The notes: a model not told the origin generated them from the letters alone. A DNA stretch of 64,000 nucleotides from Pseudotabrizicola alkalilacus (GCF_003443995.1 NZ_QWEY01000002.1:62001-126000), one strand, 5' to 3'; shown: positions 17,567 through 27,275, numbered from the stretch's first letter. Numbers and translations are program-made.

Positions 17567-19816
17567 ATGAAGGGCAAGGCGGTTTCGATCCGGGTCAGCG
17601 GGCAGGTGCAAGGGGTGGGTTTCCGCCCCTTTGTCTGGCAGCTGGCGCGCGAGATGGGCCTGCGCGGGCAGGTCTGGAACGATGCGCAGGGCGTCGGGAT
17701 CGTTGCTGTGGGCGAGGGGGTCGAGGCCTTTGCCGAGGCGCTGACGACACGGGCACCGGCGTTGGCGCGGGTGGATGCAGTTACGGTAGCGCCGTATTCG
17801 GGGGCTGTGCCGGAAGGGTTCGAGATTGCCCCCAGCCGGGGGCGGGGGGCGGAAACCCGGGTCACCCCCGATGCCGCGACCTGCACCGCGTGTGCCGCAG
17901 AGATCGCAGCGCAGGGGCGGCGGCGGGGCTATGCTTTTACCAACTGCACCCATTGCGGGCCGCGGTTCAGCATCCTGAACGGTCTGCCCTATGATCGGGC
18001 GCAGACAACGATGGCCGCCTTTCCGATGTGTCCCGCTTGCCGGGCCGAGTATGAAGCCCCCGGTGATCGCCGCTTTCACGCACAGCCGGTGGCTTGCCCG
18101 GAGTGCGGGCCGCGCCTGTGGTATGAGGCGGGCGGGGCAGAGGTTCCGGGGGATGCCGTGTCGCTTGCCGTGGCCTGCCTGCGGGCGGGGGGCGTGGTGG
18201 CGGTCAAGGGGATTGGCGGGTTCCATCTGGCCTGCGATGCGTCAGACCCCGTGGTGTTGGCCTTGTTGCGCGACCGCAAACACCGGCCGTTCAAACCCTT
18301 TGCCGTGATGGTTGCCGAGGGCGATCTTGCGGCTCTGGCCGAAGTGTCAGCGGCGGATATGGTGCTGTTGCGCGATCCTGCTGCGCCGGTGGTTGTGATG
18401 CGATCCCGGCACAGGCTGCCCAAGGCAGTGGCGCCCGGCATGGACAGTCTGGGGGTGATGCTGCCCTATACGCCCTTGCACCACCTGTTGCTGGGGGCGT
18501 TTGGCGGCCCTTTGGTCATGACCAGCGGCAATCTGTCGGGTGAGCCACAGGTGATCGGCAATGCCGAGGCCCGCGACAAGCTGGCGGGATTTGCCGACGG
18601 CTTTCTGATGCACAACCGCGAGATCGCCCGGCGGCTGGATGACAGCGTGGAGCGCAGCACGCCGCCCATGATCCTGCGCCGTGCGCGGGGGCGGGTGCCG
18701 GGCACGCTGCCCCTGCCGCCGGGGTTTGAGGCAGCGCCGCAGGTGCTGGCGCTGGGCGGGCAGATGAAGGGCGCGATCTGCCTTGTGAAAAACGGGCAGG
18801 CGCTGCTTGGGCACCATCTGGGCGACCTGGACGATGCGCTTTGCGCTGACGAGTTCACAAAGGCATTGGTCGACTACCGGGCGCTCTTTGATCATCACCC
18901 CGCTGTTGTCGCTGTGGATGCCCACCCCGGCTATCGTGCCACTCAGGCTGGCATGGCCATGGGCTTGCCCGTGGCAGAGGTCTGGCATCACCATGCCCAT
19001 CTTGCCGCCTGTCTGGCCGACAACGGTTGGCCTTTGGACGGGGGCAAGGTCGCCGGGATCATTCTGGACGGCACCGGGCTGGGCCCGGATGGCACCCTTT
19101 GGGGCGGTGAGGTGCTCTTGGGTGACTATCGCGGCTTTACCTGGCAGGCAGGGTTGCGCCCTGCGCCCCTGATCGGAGGTGACCGGGCCGCGCGCGCGCC
19201 GTGGCGCAATGCGCTGGTGCGGCTGGATCAGGCGGGAATGACGGATTGGGCGGATGCTCTGTTTGCTGACGCGCCCCGCGATGTGCTGCGGCAGGCTGCG
19301 GCCAAGGGCATCAACGCGCCGATGTCATCCAGCGCAGGGCGGCTGTTTGATGCGGTGGCGGCCTGTCTGGGCATCTGTCCCGAGGCGCAGAGCTACGAGG
19401 GCGAGGCGGCAATGCGGCTGGAGGCTTTGGCGGCCCGCTGCCCTGCCGGACAGGGCGGTGGCTATGAGTTTGGTCAGGCGGGCCAGATGCTGGACCCGAC
19501 CCCGATCTGGGCGGCAATGCGGGATGACCTTGCGCGCGGTATACAACGGGGCGTGATCGCCCAGAGGTTCCAGACCGGGCTGGGTCTTGCCTTTGCCGGT
19601 GCCGCGCGCCGGTTGGTCGAGGCGGGAGATGCGCGTGCTGTGGTGGTGTCCGGCGGGTGTTTTCAGAATGTCGGATTGTTGGGCGCTGTTCTTTGGGGGT
19701 TGGGCGATACGCCCGTTCTGACCCACCAAAGCGTGCCCGCAAATGACGGGGGGCTGGCCCTCGGCCAGGCGATGATCGCCGCAGCCCGCGTGATGGGTGG
19801 GGCGGAAAGGGCCTGA
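17567..19816 (+). CDS. hypF: HypF, carbamoyltransferase for hydrogenase CN ligand
   Basis: The product (749 residues) has all HypF modules in order: acylphosphatase (VSGQVQGVGFRPFVW), two zinc-finger pairs (CTACAAEI/CTHC and CPAC/CPEC), a YrdC-like nucleotide-binding domain (KGIGGFHLACDA) and a Kae1-like C-terminal domain (VDAHPGYR, HHHAHLAACLADN, LDGTGLGPDGTLWGGE, SGGCFQN). It transfers carbamoyl phosphate to the HypE C-terminal Cys. I chose the ATG at 17567; a GTG at 17549 is in frame but lies within the hairpin-rich leader. It is full length, unlike the truncated versions known in some rhizobia. Confidence 0.95.
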   Translation: MKGKAVSIRVSGQVQGVGFRPFVWQLAREMGLRGQVWNDAQGVGIVAVGEGVEAFAEALTTRAPALARVDAVTVAPYSGAVPEGFEIAPSRGRGAETRVTPDAATCTACAAEIAAQGRRRGYAFTNCTHCGPRFSILNGLPYDRAQTTMAAFPMCPACRAEYEAPGDRRFHAQPVACPECGPRLWYEAGGAEVPGDAVSLAVACLRAGGVVAVKGIGGFHLACDASDPVVLALLRDRKHRPFKPFAVMVAEGDLAALAEVSAADMVLLRDPAAPVVVMRSRHRLPKAVAPGMDSLGVMLPYTPLHHLLLGAFGGPLVMTSGNLSGEPQVIGNAEARDKLAGFADGFLMHNREIARRLDDSVERSTPPMILRRARGRVPGTLPLPPGFEAAPQVLALGGQMKGAICLVKNGQALLGHHLGDLDDALCADEFTKALVDYRALFDHHPAVVAVDAHPGYRATQAGMAMGLPVAEVWHHHAHLAACLADNGWPLDGGKVAGIILDGTGLGPDGTLWGGEVLLGDYRGFTWQAGLRPAPLIGGDRAARAPWRNALVRLDQAGMTDWADALFADAPRDVLRQAAAKGINAPMSSSAGRLFDAVAACLGICPEAQSYEGEAAMRLEALAARCPAGQGGGYEFGQAGQMLDPTPIWAAMRDDLARGIQRGVIAQRFQTGLGLAFAGAARRLVEAGDARAVVVSGGCFQNVGLLGAVLWGLGDTPVLTHQSVPANDGGLALGQAMIAAARVMGGAERA

Positions 19817-19885
19817 CCAATCGGCTGGAAAGCTGGTTAGAACGCATCCAGAGCGGGCATGAAGCCTTAGAGCCAAAGTCATGAA

Positions 19886-19920
19886 ATGGCATGATAATAT
19901 TCATTGTATGCCATTGTATG
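19886..19920. promoter_or_regulatory. Palindrome and direct repeat upstream of hupS
   Basis: In the 193-bp gap between hypF and hupS, ATGGCAT (19886-19892) and ATGCCAT (19908-19914) form a perfect 7-bp inverted repeat with a 15-bp AT-rich spacer, and CATTGTATG occurs twice (19902-19910 and 19912-19920). This is the most AT-rich stretch of the gap and the likely control region of the structural operon. I could not find the published HupR site TTG-N5-(G/C)AA here with confidence, so the binding factor is open (HupR, IHF or another). Confidence 0.45.
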
Positions 19921-20009
19921 TTTCTCTTTGTCCTATCCTGTGATCGCTGATCTGCTGCCCAAAGGAGAGGTGCGCCCGGCGCATCGGGAACAAAGGGGGA
20001 GGGCCAGCC

Positions 20010-21095
20010 TTGAGCCAGATCGAAACCTTCTACGAGGTCATGCGCCGTCAGGGGATTACCCGGCGCAGCTTTATGAAATACTGTTCGCTGACCGCCAGTG
20101 CATTGGGGCTGGGGCCTTCCTTCGTGCCGGAGATCGCCCATGCGATGGAGACGAAACCCCGTACGCCGGTGATCTGGGTCAATGGCCTTGAATGCACCTG
20201 CTGCAGCGAAAGCTTTATCCGCGGTGCGCATCCTCTGGCCAAGGATGTGGTCTTGTCGATGATCAGCCTCGATTATTCCCACGTTCTGATGGCGGCGGCA
20301 GGCCATGCGGCCGAGGCAGCACTTGCCGAAGCGATGGAGACCCACAAGGGCAATTACATCCTGGCCGTGGAAGGCAACCCGCCGCTGAACGAAGACGGGA
20401 TGTTCTGCATTGTCGGCGGCCGACCGTTCGTGGAAAAGCTGAAGGAGGCCGCAGCAGGGGCCAAGGCTGTCATCGCATGGGGGGCTTGCGCCAGCTATGG
20501 CTGTGTGCAGGCCGCCAAGCCGAACCCGACCCAGGCCACGCCGATCCACAAGGTCATCACCGACAAGCCGATCATCAAGATCCCGGGCTGCCCGCCGATC
20601 GCCGAGGTGATGACCGGCGTCATTACCTATATGCTTACCTTCGACCGGCTGCCCGAGCTGGATCGCCAGGGGCGGCCGGCGATGTTTTACGGGCAACGTA
20701 TTCATGACAAGTGCTATCGCCGGCCGCATTTTGACGCGGGCCAGTTTGTTGAGGCCTGGGACGATGACAACGCCCGCAAGGGCTATTGTCTTTACAAGAT
20801 GGGCTGCAAGGGGCCGACCACCTATAACGCCTGTTCCACCATCGGGTGGAACGAGGGCATCAGCTTTCCGATCCAGTCGGGACACGGCTGCATCGGCTGT
20901 TCCGAGGACGGATTCTGGGATCAGGGCGGTTTCTATGACCGGCTGACCAACATCAAACAGTTCGGCGTCGAGGCAAATGCCGATCAGGTGGGCCTTGCCG
21001 CAGCGGGTGTCGTGGGGGGCGCGGTTGCGGTGCATGCTGCGATTTCTGCGCTGAAGCGCGCGCAGAAAAAGACGCAAGACAAGGTGGAGGGCTAA
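20010..21095 (+). CDS. hupS: HupS, uptake [NiFe]-hydrogenase small subunit
   Basis: The 361-residue precursor has a twin-arginine signal (TRRSFMKYC, residues 17-25), FeS ligands ([56 protein letters not shown]) and a C-terminal hydrophobic helix (about 326-346) that anchors it in the membrane on the periplasmic side. It relays electrons from HupL to cytochrome b HupC. The TTG start at 20010 has GGGGGAGGG about 6 nt upstream; an ATG at 20040 with GAGG is an alternative that still keeps the RR motif. Confidence 0.96.
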   Translation: MSQIETFYEVMRRQGITRRSFMKYCSLTASALGLGPSFVPEIAHAMETKPRTPVIWVNGLECTCCSESFIRGAHPLAKDVVLSMISLDYSHVLMAAAGHAAEAALAEAMETHKGNYILAVEGNPPLNEDGMFCIVGGRPFVEKLKEAAAGAKAVIAWGACASYGCVQAAKPNPTQATPIHKVITDKPIIKIPGCPPIAEVMTGVITYMLTFDRLPELDRQGRPAMFYGQRIHDKCYRRPHFDAGQFVEAWDDDNARKGYCLYKMGCKGPTTYNACSTIGWNEGISFPIQSGHGCIGCSEDGFWDQGGFYDRLTNIKQFGVEANADQVGLAAAGVVGGAVAVHAAISALKRAQKKTQDKVEG

Positions 21096-21098
21096 GCC

Positions 21099-22892
21099 AT
21101 GACCGTCAACACGCCGAATGGCTTTACCCTTGATACCGGCGGCACGCGGGTCGTGGTCGATCCGGTCACCCGGATCGAGGGCCACATGCGATGCGAGGTG
21201 AACGTCAATGACCAGAACGTCATCACCAACGCTGTCAGCACCGGCACCATGTGGCGCGGGCTGGAAGTGATCCTGAAAGGGCGCGATCCGCGCGATGCCT
21301 GGGCCTTTACCGAACGGATCTGCGGTGTCTGTACCGGCACCCATGCGTTGACCAGCGTGCGTGCGGTAGAAGATGCGTTGGGCATCACTATCCCCGACAA
21401 TGCCAATTCCATTCGCAACATCATGCAGTTGAACCTGCAGATTCATGATCACGTCGTGCATTTCTACCATCTGCACGCGCTGGACTGGGTCAACCCGATC
21501 AATGCACTCCGCGCCGACCCCAAGGCGACCAGCGAGTTGCAGCAAACCGTTGGCCCGAACCACCCGCTGTCCAGCCCCGGCTATTTCCGCGATGTGCAGA
21601 ACCGTCTCAAAGCCTTTGTCGAAAGCGGGCAGCTGGGGATCTTCAAGAACGGGTATTGGGACAATCCGGCCTATCTGCTGCCGCCCGAAGCCGACCTGAT
21701 GGCCACGACCCACTACCTGGAGGCGCTGGATCTGCAGAAAGAAATCGTCAAGATCCACGCGATCTTTGGCGGCAAGAACCCGCATCCCAATTGGCTGGTG
21801 GGCGGCGTGCCTTGTCCGATCAACGTGCATTCCACCGGGGCTGTGGGCGCGATCAACATGGAACGGCTAAACCTTGTCTCGTCGATCATCGACAAATGCA
21901 TCGCCTTTAACCGCAACGTCTATCTGCCGGATGTGGTGGCCATCGGCGGGTTCTACAAGAATTGGCTTTATGGCGGTGGCTTGTCGGGGCAGGCAGTCAT
22001 GGCCTATGGTGACATTCCTGAAAATGCCAATGATTTCAGCCCTGCGCAATTGCACCTGCCGCGCGGCGCAATCATCAACGGAAATCTGAACGACGTGCAG
22101 GATGTTGATGTGCGCGACCCCGAGCAGATTCAGGAATTTGTCGATCACTCGTGGTATCAATACGCCGAAGCGGGCAAGGGCCTGCATCCATGGGATGGCG
22201 AAACCACCCCGAAATACGAACTTGGCCCGAACGCCAAGGGCAGCCGCACCAATATCGAGCAGATCGACGAGGCGGCGAAGTATTCGTGGATCAAGGCCCC
22301 GCGCTGGAAAGGCCACGCGATGGAGGTGGGGCCACTGGCGCGCTATGTCGTCGGCTATGCCTCGGGGCATGAAGACATCAAGAATCAGGTCGACGGGCTG
22401 CTGCGCACCATGAACCTGCCAGTGTCGGCGCTGTTCTCGACCCTTGGCCGCACGGCGGCGCGGGCGCTGGAAAGCGAATACTGCGGGCGGTTGCAAAAGC
22501 ACTTTTTCGACAAGCTGATCGCCAACATCCGGAACGGCGACGAATCCACTGCCAATGTGGCGAAATGGGATCCCTCTACCTGGCCGAAAGAAGCCAAGGG
22601 CGTGGGCATGACCGAAGCCCCGCGCGGCGCGTTGGGCCACTGGGTCAAGATCAAGGATGGCCGGATCGAAAACTATCAATGCGTGGTGCCGACCACCTGG
22701 AACGGCAGCCCCCGCGACACGGCGGGCAACATTGGTGCCTTCGAGGCCGCGTTGATGAACACCAAGGTCGAGCGCCCCGAAGAGCCGGTCGAAATTCTGC
22801 GCACGCTGCACAGCTTTGACCCATGCCTTGCCTGCTCGACACATGTGATGTCACCCGACGGTCACGAACTGGCCACTGTCAAAGTCCGCTGA
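21099..22892 (+). CDS. hupL: HupL, uptake [NiFe]-hydrogenase large subunit
   Basis: The 597-residue protein carries the N-terminal ligand pair in [11 protein letters not shown] and the C-terminal pair in DPCLACSTH, followed by a 15-residue extension starting VMSPDGHE that HupD cleaves after nickel insertion. It oxidises H2 in the periplasm and is exported with HupS as a folded dimer. It starts 3 bp after hupS with GGAGGG as ribosome site. Length and motifs are normal for group 1 membrane-bound uptake enzymes. Confidence 0.97.
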   Translation: MTVNTPNGFTLDTGGTRVVVDPVTRIEGHMRCEVNVNDQNVITNAVSTGTMWRGLEVILKGRDPRDAWAFTERICGVCTGTHALTSVRAVEDALGITIPDNANSIRNIMQLNLQIHDHVVHFYHLHALDWVNPINALRADPKATSELQQTVGPNHPLSSPGYFRDVQNRLKAFVESGQLGIFKNGYWDNPAYLLPPEADLMATTHYLEALDLQKEIVKIHAIFGGKNPHPNWLVGGVPCPINVHSTGAVGAINMERLNLVSSIIDKCIAFNRNVYLPDVVAIGGFYKNWLYGGGLSGQAVMAYGDIPENANDFSPAQLHLPRGAIINGNLNDVQDVDVRDPEQIQEFVDHSWYQYAEAGKGLHPWDGETTPKYELGPNAKGSRTNIEQIDEAAKYSWIKAPRWKGHAMEVGPLARYVVGYASGHEDIKNQVDGLLRTMNLPVSALFSTLGRTAARALESEYCGRLQKHFFDKLIANIRNGDESTANVAKWDPSTWPKEAKGVGMTEAPRGALGHWVKIKDGRIENYQCVVPTTWNGSPRDTAGNIGAFEAALMNTKVERPEEPVEILRTLHSFDPCLACSTHVMSPDGHELATVKVR

Positions 22893-22904
22893 GGGAGGAA
22901 AATA

Positions 22905-23477
22905 ATGCATAAACTTGCACTTGCGGCGATGGTCGCGCTGATTGCGGGGCCGACGCTGGCCCATACCGGCCATGGCGATGTCTCGGGCTTCTGGCATGGG
23001 CTGACCCATCCGATATTGGGGTCGGACCACCTGTTGGCGATGCTCGCCGTAGGCCTGTGGTCGGGCTTTGTGCTGCAGTCCCGTTTTTGGGCGGGGGCTG
23101 TGGCCTTTATTGCGGCGATGGTTCTGGGCGCAGGCCTCTCTTGGGCCGGGGTCGGTTTTGCGATGGTCGAGACCGTGATTGTGGCGTCAGTGGTGGTGTT
23201 CGGTCTGTTGACCGTCGTTTCGCGCCGGGGGCAGGGCGGATGGCTGACCGGGCTGTCGTTGATGGCGATTGCAGGATTTGCGTCGGCCCATGGGCATGCC
23301 CATGCGACCGAGGCGGCGGGCAACGTCTTTGGTTATCTGGCCGGTTTCGTGATCTCGACCGCCGCTTTGCATCTTGTGGGGATCGGCATCGCGCGGTCAG
23401 TCGCCGCGCGGCCGCTGGTTCAGCAGGCGATGGGCGCGGGCGTTGCCCTGTCGGGCCTGCTGATGATGGCGGGCTAG
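22905..23477 (+). CDS. hupE: HupE/UreJ-family nickel permease
   Basis: The 190-residue protein has a cleavable-looking signal segment, a His-containing start to the mature part (HTGHG), the family signature HPILGSDHLLAML around residues 35-47 and about six membrane helices, with a second histidine patch AHGHAHA near residue 126. HupE in Rhizobium leguminosarum is a nickel permease by diffusion. The gene lies between hupL and hupC with a strong GGGAGGAAA ribosome site; in most hup operons hupC directly follows hupL. Local nickel supply for HupL is the simplest role. Confidence 0.9.
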   Translation: MHKLALAAMVALIAGPTLAHTGHGDVSGFWHGLTHPILGSDHLLAMLAVGLWSGFVLQSRFWAGAVAFIAAMVLGAGLSWAGVGFAMVETVIVASVVVFGLLTVVSRRGQGGWLTGLSLMAIAGFASAHGHAHATEAAGNVFGYLAGFVISTAALHLVGIGIARSVAARPLVQQAMGAGVALSGLLMMAG

Positions 23478-23480
23478 GCC

Positions 23481-24221
23481 ATGGCGCTCCCGTCCTCCCC
23501 CATCGCGGCGCATGACGTCGCCCCCGAAGATCTGGCCACCGTCAGCCGCCAGACCTCGATCTATGTCTACGAAGCGCCGGTGCGGATATGGCACTGGATC
23601 AATGCGGCGGCGATCCTTGTCCTGTGCGTCACCGGCTATTTCATCGGTTCGCCCCTGCCATCCATGCAGATTGGCGAGGCGACGGACCAGTTTGTCTTTG
23701 GCTATATCCGGTTTGCCCACTTCGCGGCCGGGATGATCCTGACCGTGGGCTTTCTGGGCCGCATCTACTGGGCGTTCTTTGGCAACCATCACGCACGCCA
23801 ACTCTTCTACGTCCCGTTCTGGTCCGCATCGTTTTGGGCCGAGGTCTGGTACGAGATCCGCTGGTACCTGTTCATCGCGAAAGAGCCAAAGAAGTATGTC
23901 GGCCACAATCCCCTGGCGCAGCTGGCGATGTTCTTCTTCATCACCCTTGGCGTCAGCTTCATGATTGTCACGGGCATGGCGCTTTATGCCGAGGGCGCGC
24001 AAGCGGGAAGCCTGACGGACACCCTGTTCGGCTGGGTCCATACCCTGACATGGAACAGTCAGCGCCTGCACACGCTGCATCATCTGGGCATGTGGTGGAT
24101 CGTGATTTTCATGATCGTTCACATCTATGTGGCGATCCGCGAAGACATCATGAGCCGACAGTCCATCGTGTCGACCATGATTTCCGGTCACCGCACGTTC
24201 AAGGACGACCGCAAGGACTGA
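23481..24221 (+). CDS. hupC: HupC, Ni/Fe-hydrogenase b-type cytochrome subunit
   Basis: The 246-residue protein has four membrane helices with haem-ligand histidines in RIWHWINA, RFAHFAAG and the C-terminal HTLHHLGMWW and IVHIYVAIRED blocks, typical of the HupC/HyaC/HydC family. It accepts electrons from HupS and reduces quinone, and is needed to attach HupSL to the membrane. It ends the rightward structural operon; a hairpin at about 24330 follows. Confidence 0.95.
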   Translation: MALPSSPIAAHDVAPEDLATVSRQTSIYVYEAPVRIWHWINAAAILVLCVTGYFIGSPLPSMQIGEATDQFVFGYIRFAHFAAGMILTVGFLGRIYWAFFGNHHARQLFYVPFWSASFWAEVWYEIRWYLFIAKEPKKYVGHNPLAQLAMFFFITLGVSFMIVTGMALYAEGAQAGSLTDTLFGWVHTLTWNSQRLHTLHHLGMWWIVIFMIVHIYVAIREDIMSRQSIVSTMISGHRTFKDDRKD

Positions 24222-24303
24222 TTGCATATGCATCACGTCCCAAGGGCGTTGATGCAGGCGATTGAAGCTCGGGACGCGTCACATGGTTCGCCCCATGGGC
24301 CTC

Positions 24304-24363
24304 GTACGCTGGGCGTACCATCCTCGAAGGCGCCGGGTGCATATTCAGGCCCCCGGTGCTTTC
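24304..24363. terminator. Hairpins between hupC and the convergent kinase gene
   Basis: GTACGC-TGG-GCGTAC (24304-24318) is a perfect 6-bp hairpin. GCGCCGGG (24330-24337) pairs with CCCGGTGC (24352-24359, one G-T pair) and is followed by CTTTCC. The two structures lie where the rightward hup operon and the leftward kinase gene meet. The second one overlaps the kinase stop codon. The T-run is weak, so termination efficiency is uncertain. Confidence 0.45.
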
Positions 24364-25910
24364 CACATCGCTGTGGTCACGCCTTGATCGACCAGAGTCT
24401 TTTGCGCGGCATAGGCCTGGAGCCAGTCGGCCCGTGCTTGCGCATAGATTGATTTGGTTGTGGTATTTGGTTCGATGATCCGCTCTGTAGCGGCAAAGCT
24501 GCGCCCTGCTTCTGCCAGGGTTGCAAATTGCCCGACCCCACATGCCGCGGCGGCGGCACAGCCAAGCGCCGTAGCCTCGCGCACTTTGGGGATGGCGACG
24601 GGACGCCCCAGAACATCTGCCAGAATTTGTGACCAGAGGCCGCCTTTTGACGCGCCGCCCGCAAAGACCACGGGGCGGTCAATGCTTACACCGGCGAAGT
24701 CCAGCACCCGGTCCAGGTTGATCGCCGAGACGATCGCGGCGTTTTCTTGCAAGGCTCTGAACAGGCTTGCTTTTGTGGTATGCCCCGGCTCGATCGACAT
24801 GTTCAGGAATGAAGGGGCTGCGTGATACCAGCGACCGAAATCCATGGCGTCGGAGAAGATCGGGATAATGCCATTCGCCCCCGGCGGCACCTGCGCAGCC
24901 ATCTGTTCCAGTACGGAATAGGCATCTCTGCCCTGGGCTGCGGCTTGAGCCTGTTCCTCCTGGCAGAAAGTGTCACGAAACCAACGCATGGTCAGGCCGA
25001 CAAAGAACGAAATGCACTCTGCCTGATTCAGCCCCGCTTGCACATGTGGGTTGATCCGCACCCGCCTCGTGGCATCCGTCTGCCCCAATCCAATGTTGAT
25101 GACCTGTTGCCAGAAGGTGCCCCCCAGAACTGCCGCAGATCCCTCATCTACCAGACCGAGACCCAAAGTGCCCAGTTGAACATCACCGCCACCACAGATG
25201 ACCGCTGTGCCGGGCGCAAGTCCGGTTTCAGCGGCCGCTTTGTGCGAGACACGGCCGACCGCCGTTCCCGGTTCCACCATGGCGGGAAACAGATCAGGCG
25301 ACAGGCCAGTCCGTGCGATCAGGGCAGGTGACCATTGACGTGTGGCAAGGTCGATCAGGCCGCTGGTGCCGCCGTTTGAAGGTTCGGTGACAATCTCACC
25401 ACACAGACGGGCCAGAACCCAGTCGTTGATCATCGAAACCTTGGCGGCCTTGTCCAGCAGAGCCGGACGGTTTCGGCGCAACCATTCCAGCCGGGGCCAG
25501 GCGCCAAGCGCAAAGGTCTGGCCACTGACAGCATAAAAGGCGGCTTCAATGCCGTCATCCTGCTGCTTCAGATCCGTCACTTCCTGTACCGCCCGGCCAT
25601 CGACATTGGCACAGGCCCAAAGTTCCTGCCCGGCGGGGTCATAAAGGACGATGCCCTCGCGCATGCTGGTGGAACTGACGGCTGCGATCTGGTCCGCAGA
25701 AATCCCGACATCTGCCAGCGCGGCGCGGATACAGTCCGACAGGATGCGCCAGTTGGTCTGACAGTCGAATGTCATGGATCCGGGCACGCCGGGTTCGCTG
25801 ATGTGGGTCCATTCCTGCTGGCCCAGCCCCACCTGATTGCCATTGTGGTCAAAGATCACTGCCCGGCCGCTGCCGGTGCCTGCGTCGATTGCCAGGTAAT
25901 ATCGGGTCAT
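24345..25910 (-). CDS. lsrK: LsrK-type autoinducer-2 kinase (FGGY family)
   Basis: The 521-residue FGGY kinase matches E. coli LsrK over its whole length as I recall it: ALDAGTGS-RAVIFD at the N-terminus, VPGSM-FD, SMREGIVLY, WACANVD-RA, GGGDVQLG-LGLG, LGGTFWQQV, FF-GLTMRWFRD-FC-EE, IPIFSD-M, FRALEENAAIVSA and the ending TT--WKAPG. LsrK phosphorylates AI-2 (DPD) in the cytoplasm. Its presence beside LsrR-, LsrG- and LuxP-like genes supports AI-2 or a close analogue as substrate. It follows the LVIVD-repeat gene by 13 bp in a leftward pair. Xylulokinase-type substrates remain possible. Confidence 0.85.
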   Translation of the reverse strand: MTRYYLAIDAGTGSGRAVIFDHNGNQVGLGQQEWTHISEPGVPGSMTFDCQTNWRILSDCIRAALADVGISADQIAAVSSTSMREGIVLYDPAGQELWACANVDGRAVQEVTDLKQQDDGIEAAFYAVSGQTFALGAWPRLEWLRRNRPALLDKAAKVSMINDWVLARLCGEIVTEPSNGGTSGLIDLATRQWSPALIARTGLSPDLFPAMVEPGTAVGRVSHKAAAETGLAPGTAVICGGGDVQLGTLGLGLVDEGSAAVLGGTFWQQVINIGLGQTDATRRVRINPHVQAGLNQAECISFFVGLTMRWFRDTFCQEEQAQAAAQGRDAYSVLEQMAAQVPPGANGIIPIFSDAMDFGRWYHAAPSFLNMSIEPGHTTKASLFRALQENAAIVSAINLDRVLDFAGVSIDRPVVFAGGASKGGLWSQILADVLGRPVAIPKVREATALGCAAAAACGVGQFATLAEAGRSFAATERIIEPNTTTKSIYAQARADWLQAYAAQKTLVDQGVTTAMWKAPGA

Positions 25911-25923
25911 TGATCTTTCCCTC

Positions 25924-27183
25924 TCAGCCAGTGAACTCGGCGATGTGCAGGCCGCCGCCGCTGAAATCGGTAAAGTAGATCAGCCCTGCCTTGTCGACAA
26001 AAACGTCGGTGGTGTTGATGACCAACGGGCGGTCGGGCCGGGGGTCAACGTGGCGGGCCGGGGCATGCGGCACAAAGGCCCCCACCTCTCGCGGGGCATA
26101 GGCATCGCTGATATCATGAATGCGCAGCCCACCATTCTGCCAGGTTGAAAAGATCAGGCTCGAACTGACAAAGCTGCCGGGACGGTTCTCGTGGATATTA
26201 TGCGGGCCAAAGTGGCCCCCCACGGCCAGATAATCGCGGTCGGATGGTTTGGGGAGGGTCGAGATGCTGACAGGATTGGTCTTGTCGCGGATGTCGAACA
26301 GCCAGATCGGCTTGTCACCATCCTCGCCATTGTCGAGCACGGCTTCATCCACTACCACCAGCAAGTCACGGTCGGGCAAGGGCAGGCAGTTGTGGGTGCC
26401 GCCGCCAAAAGGCGGTGCCCAGTTGCGATGTGCCAACAGCTTCGGGGCGGATTTGTCGGCGAGGTCGACAATCACAAGGCAGCCGTCGCGCCAGCCGCAG
26501 TACGCGATGTCATCATGGACAATCGGATGATGCAGGCTGTAGCGCCCGCGTTCAAGTGGCCAGTCCGGCACCTCTCCCGCTGCGATGTTCATTCCCGGCA
26601 ACCAGAACCGCCCGACGATTTCCGGCCGGGTCGGGTCGGCCATGTCGATGGTGATCAGGATGAAGTCGCTAAAGCCTTCCAGTTGGGCCGAGGCATAGGC
26701 CCAGCGTCCGCCCACATACCAGATGCGATGCAGGCCAATGCCATTGACTGCCATGAAGCCAATCTGTCTTGGGTCCGCCGGATCAGAAAGGTCATACACC
26801 GCCATCCCAGCGGAATAGTCACGCTGGCCGGTGGCGGTGGATTTGCCCGTGTCGCGGGTGTCGGCCTTGTAATAGTCAGCCTCATGGCGAATGTCGGCGC
26901 GGCGAAACTGGTCTTGTGCGTGCACCACCAACAAAAGACCGTCAGCTTGCTGAAGATGCAACGTCCAAGTGTTGGCAGGGGCAGCGATGTGGCGGATTGT
27001 CTTCGGCCGGGTGGGATCGCGCACATCGAGCACACTGAAGCCTTGCGAGAAGATATGTGCCACATAGGCAAAACCATCCGCAACCATGATCTGTGTGCCG
27101 TCGCTACGCCCGCCTTGATCGCAGTGTCCGATCAGACGCATATTGCGCGCATACTGTGCTGTTTTCCCGTCTGGCCCTGACAT
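25924..27183 (-). CDS. LVIVD-repeat beta-propeller protein
   Basis: The 419-residue protein is built from at least six LVIVD-type repeats, each with a D-(L/I/V/M)-x-D-P-x-x-P-like end: SVLDVRDPTRPK, AVYDLSDPADPR, ITIDMADPTRPE, VIVDLADKSAPK, WLFDIRDKTNPV and RIHDISDAYAPR. This predicts a beta-propeller. No signal peptide is evident, so it should be cytoplasmic, unusual for a family often found exported. It is co-transcribed with the LsrK-type kinase and divergent from the regulator. I know no reaction for it; a lactonase- or hydrolase-like role in the pathway is only a guess. Confidence 0.75.
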   Translation of the reverse strand: MSGPDGKTAQYARNMRLIGHCDQGGRSDGTQIMVADGFAYVAHIFSQGFSVLDVRDPTRPKTIRHIAAPANTWTLHLQQADGLLLVVHAQDQFRRADIRHEADYYKADTRDTGKSTATGQRDYSAGMAVYDLSDPADPRQIGFMAVNGIGLHRIWYVGGRWAYASAQLEGFSDFILITIDMADPTRPEIVGRFWLPGMNIAAGEVPDWPLERGRYSLHHPIVHDDIAYCGWRDGCLVIVDLADKSAPKLLAHRNWAPPFGGGTHNCLPLPDRDLLVVVDEAVLDNGEDGDKPIWLFDIRDKTNPVSISTLPKPSDRDYLAVGGHFGPHNIHENRPGSFVSSSLIFSTWQNGGLRIHDISDAYAPREVGAFVPHAPARHVDPRPDRPLVINTTDVFVDKAGLIYFTDFSGGGLHIAEFTG

Positions 27184-27275
27184 GTCGCCCTCTGTGTTTC
27201 TATAGGTATGTTCGCGGGCGCAACACGTGGGAGATTCTGTGCGTCACCGCTTGCGAATAGACCAAAAGTTTCTAG

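Noticed and set aside
19817-20009. HupR site of the form TTG-N5-(G/C)AA
   Set aside because: No clear copy with both halves was found by eye on either strand.
19311-21830. Long minus-strand open frame of about 840 codons
   Set aside because: It lies antisense to hypF, hupS and hupL, has no ribosome site and reads as the high-GC shadow of those genes.
24345-25910. Ordinary xylulokinase
   Set aside because: The specific LsrK blocks and the C-terminal WKAPG ending, together with the LsrG-like and LuxP-like neighbours, fit an AI-2 kinase better.
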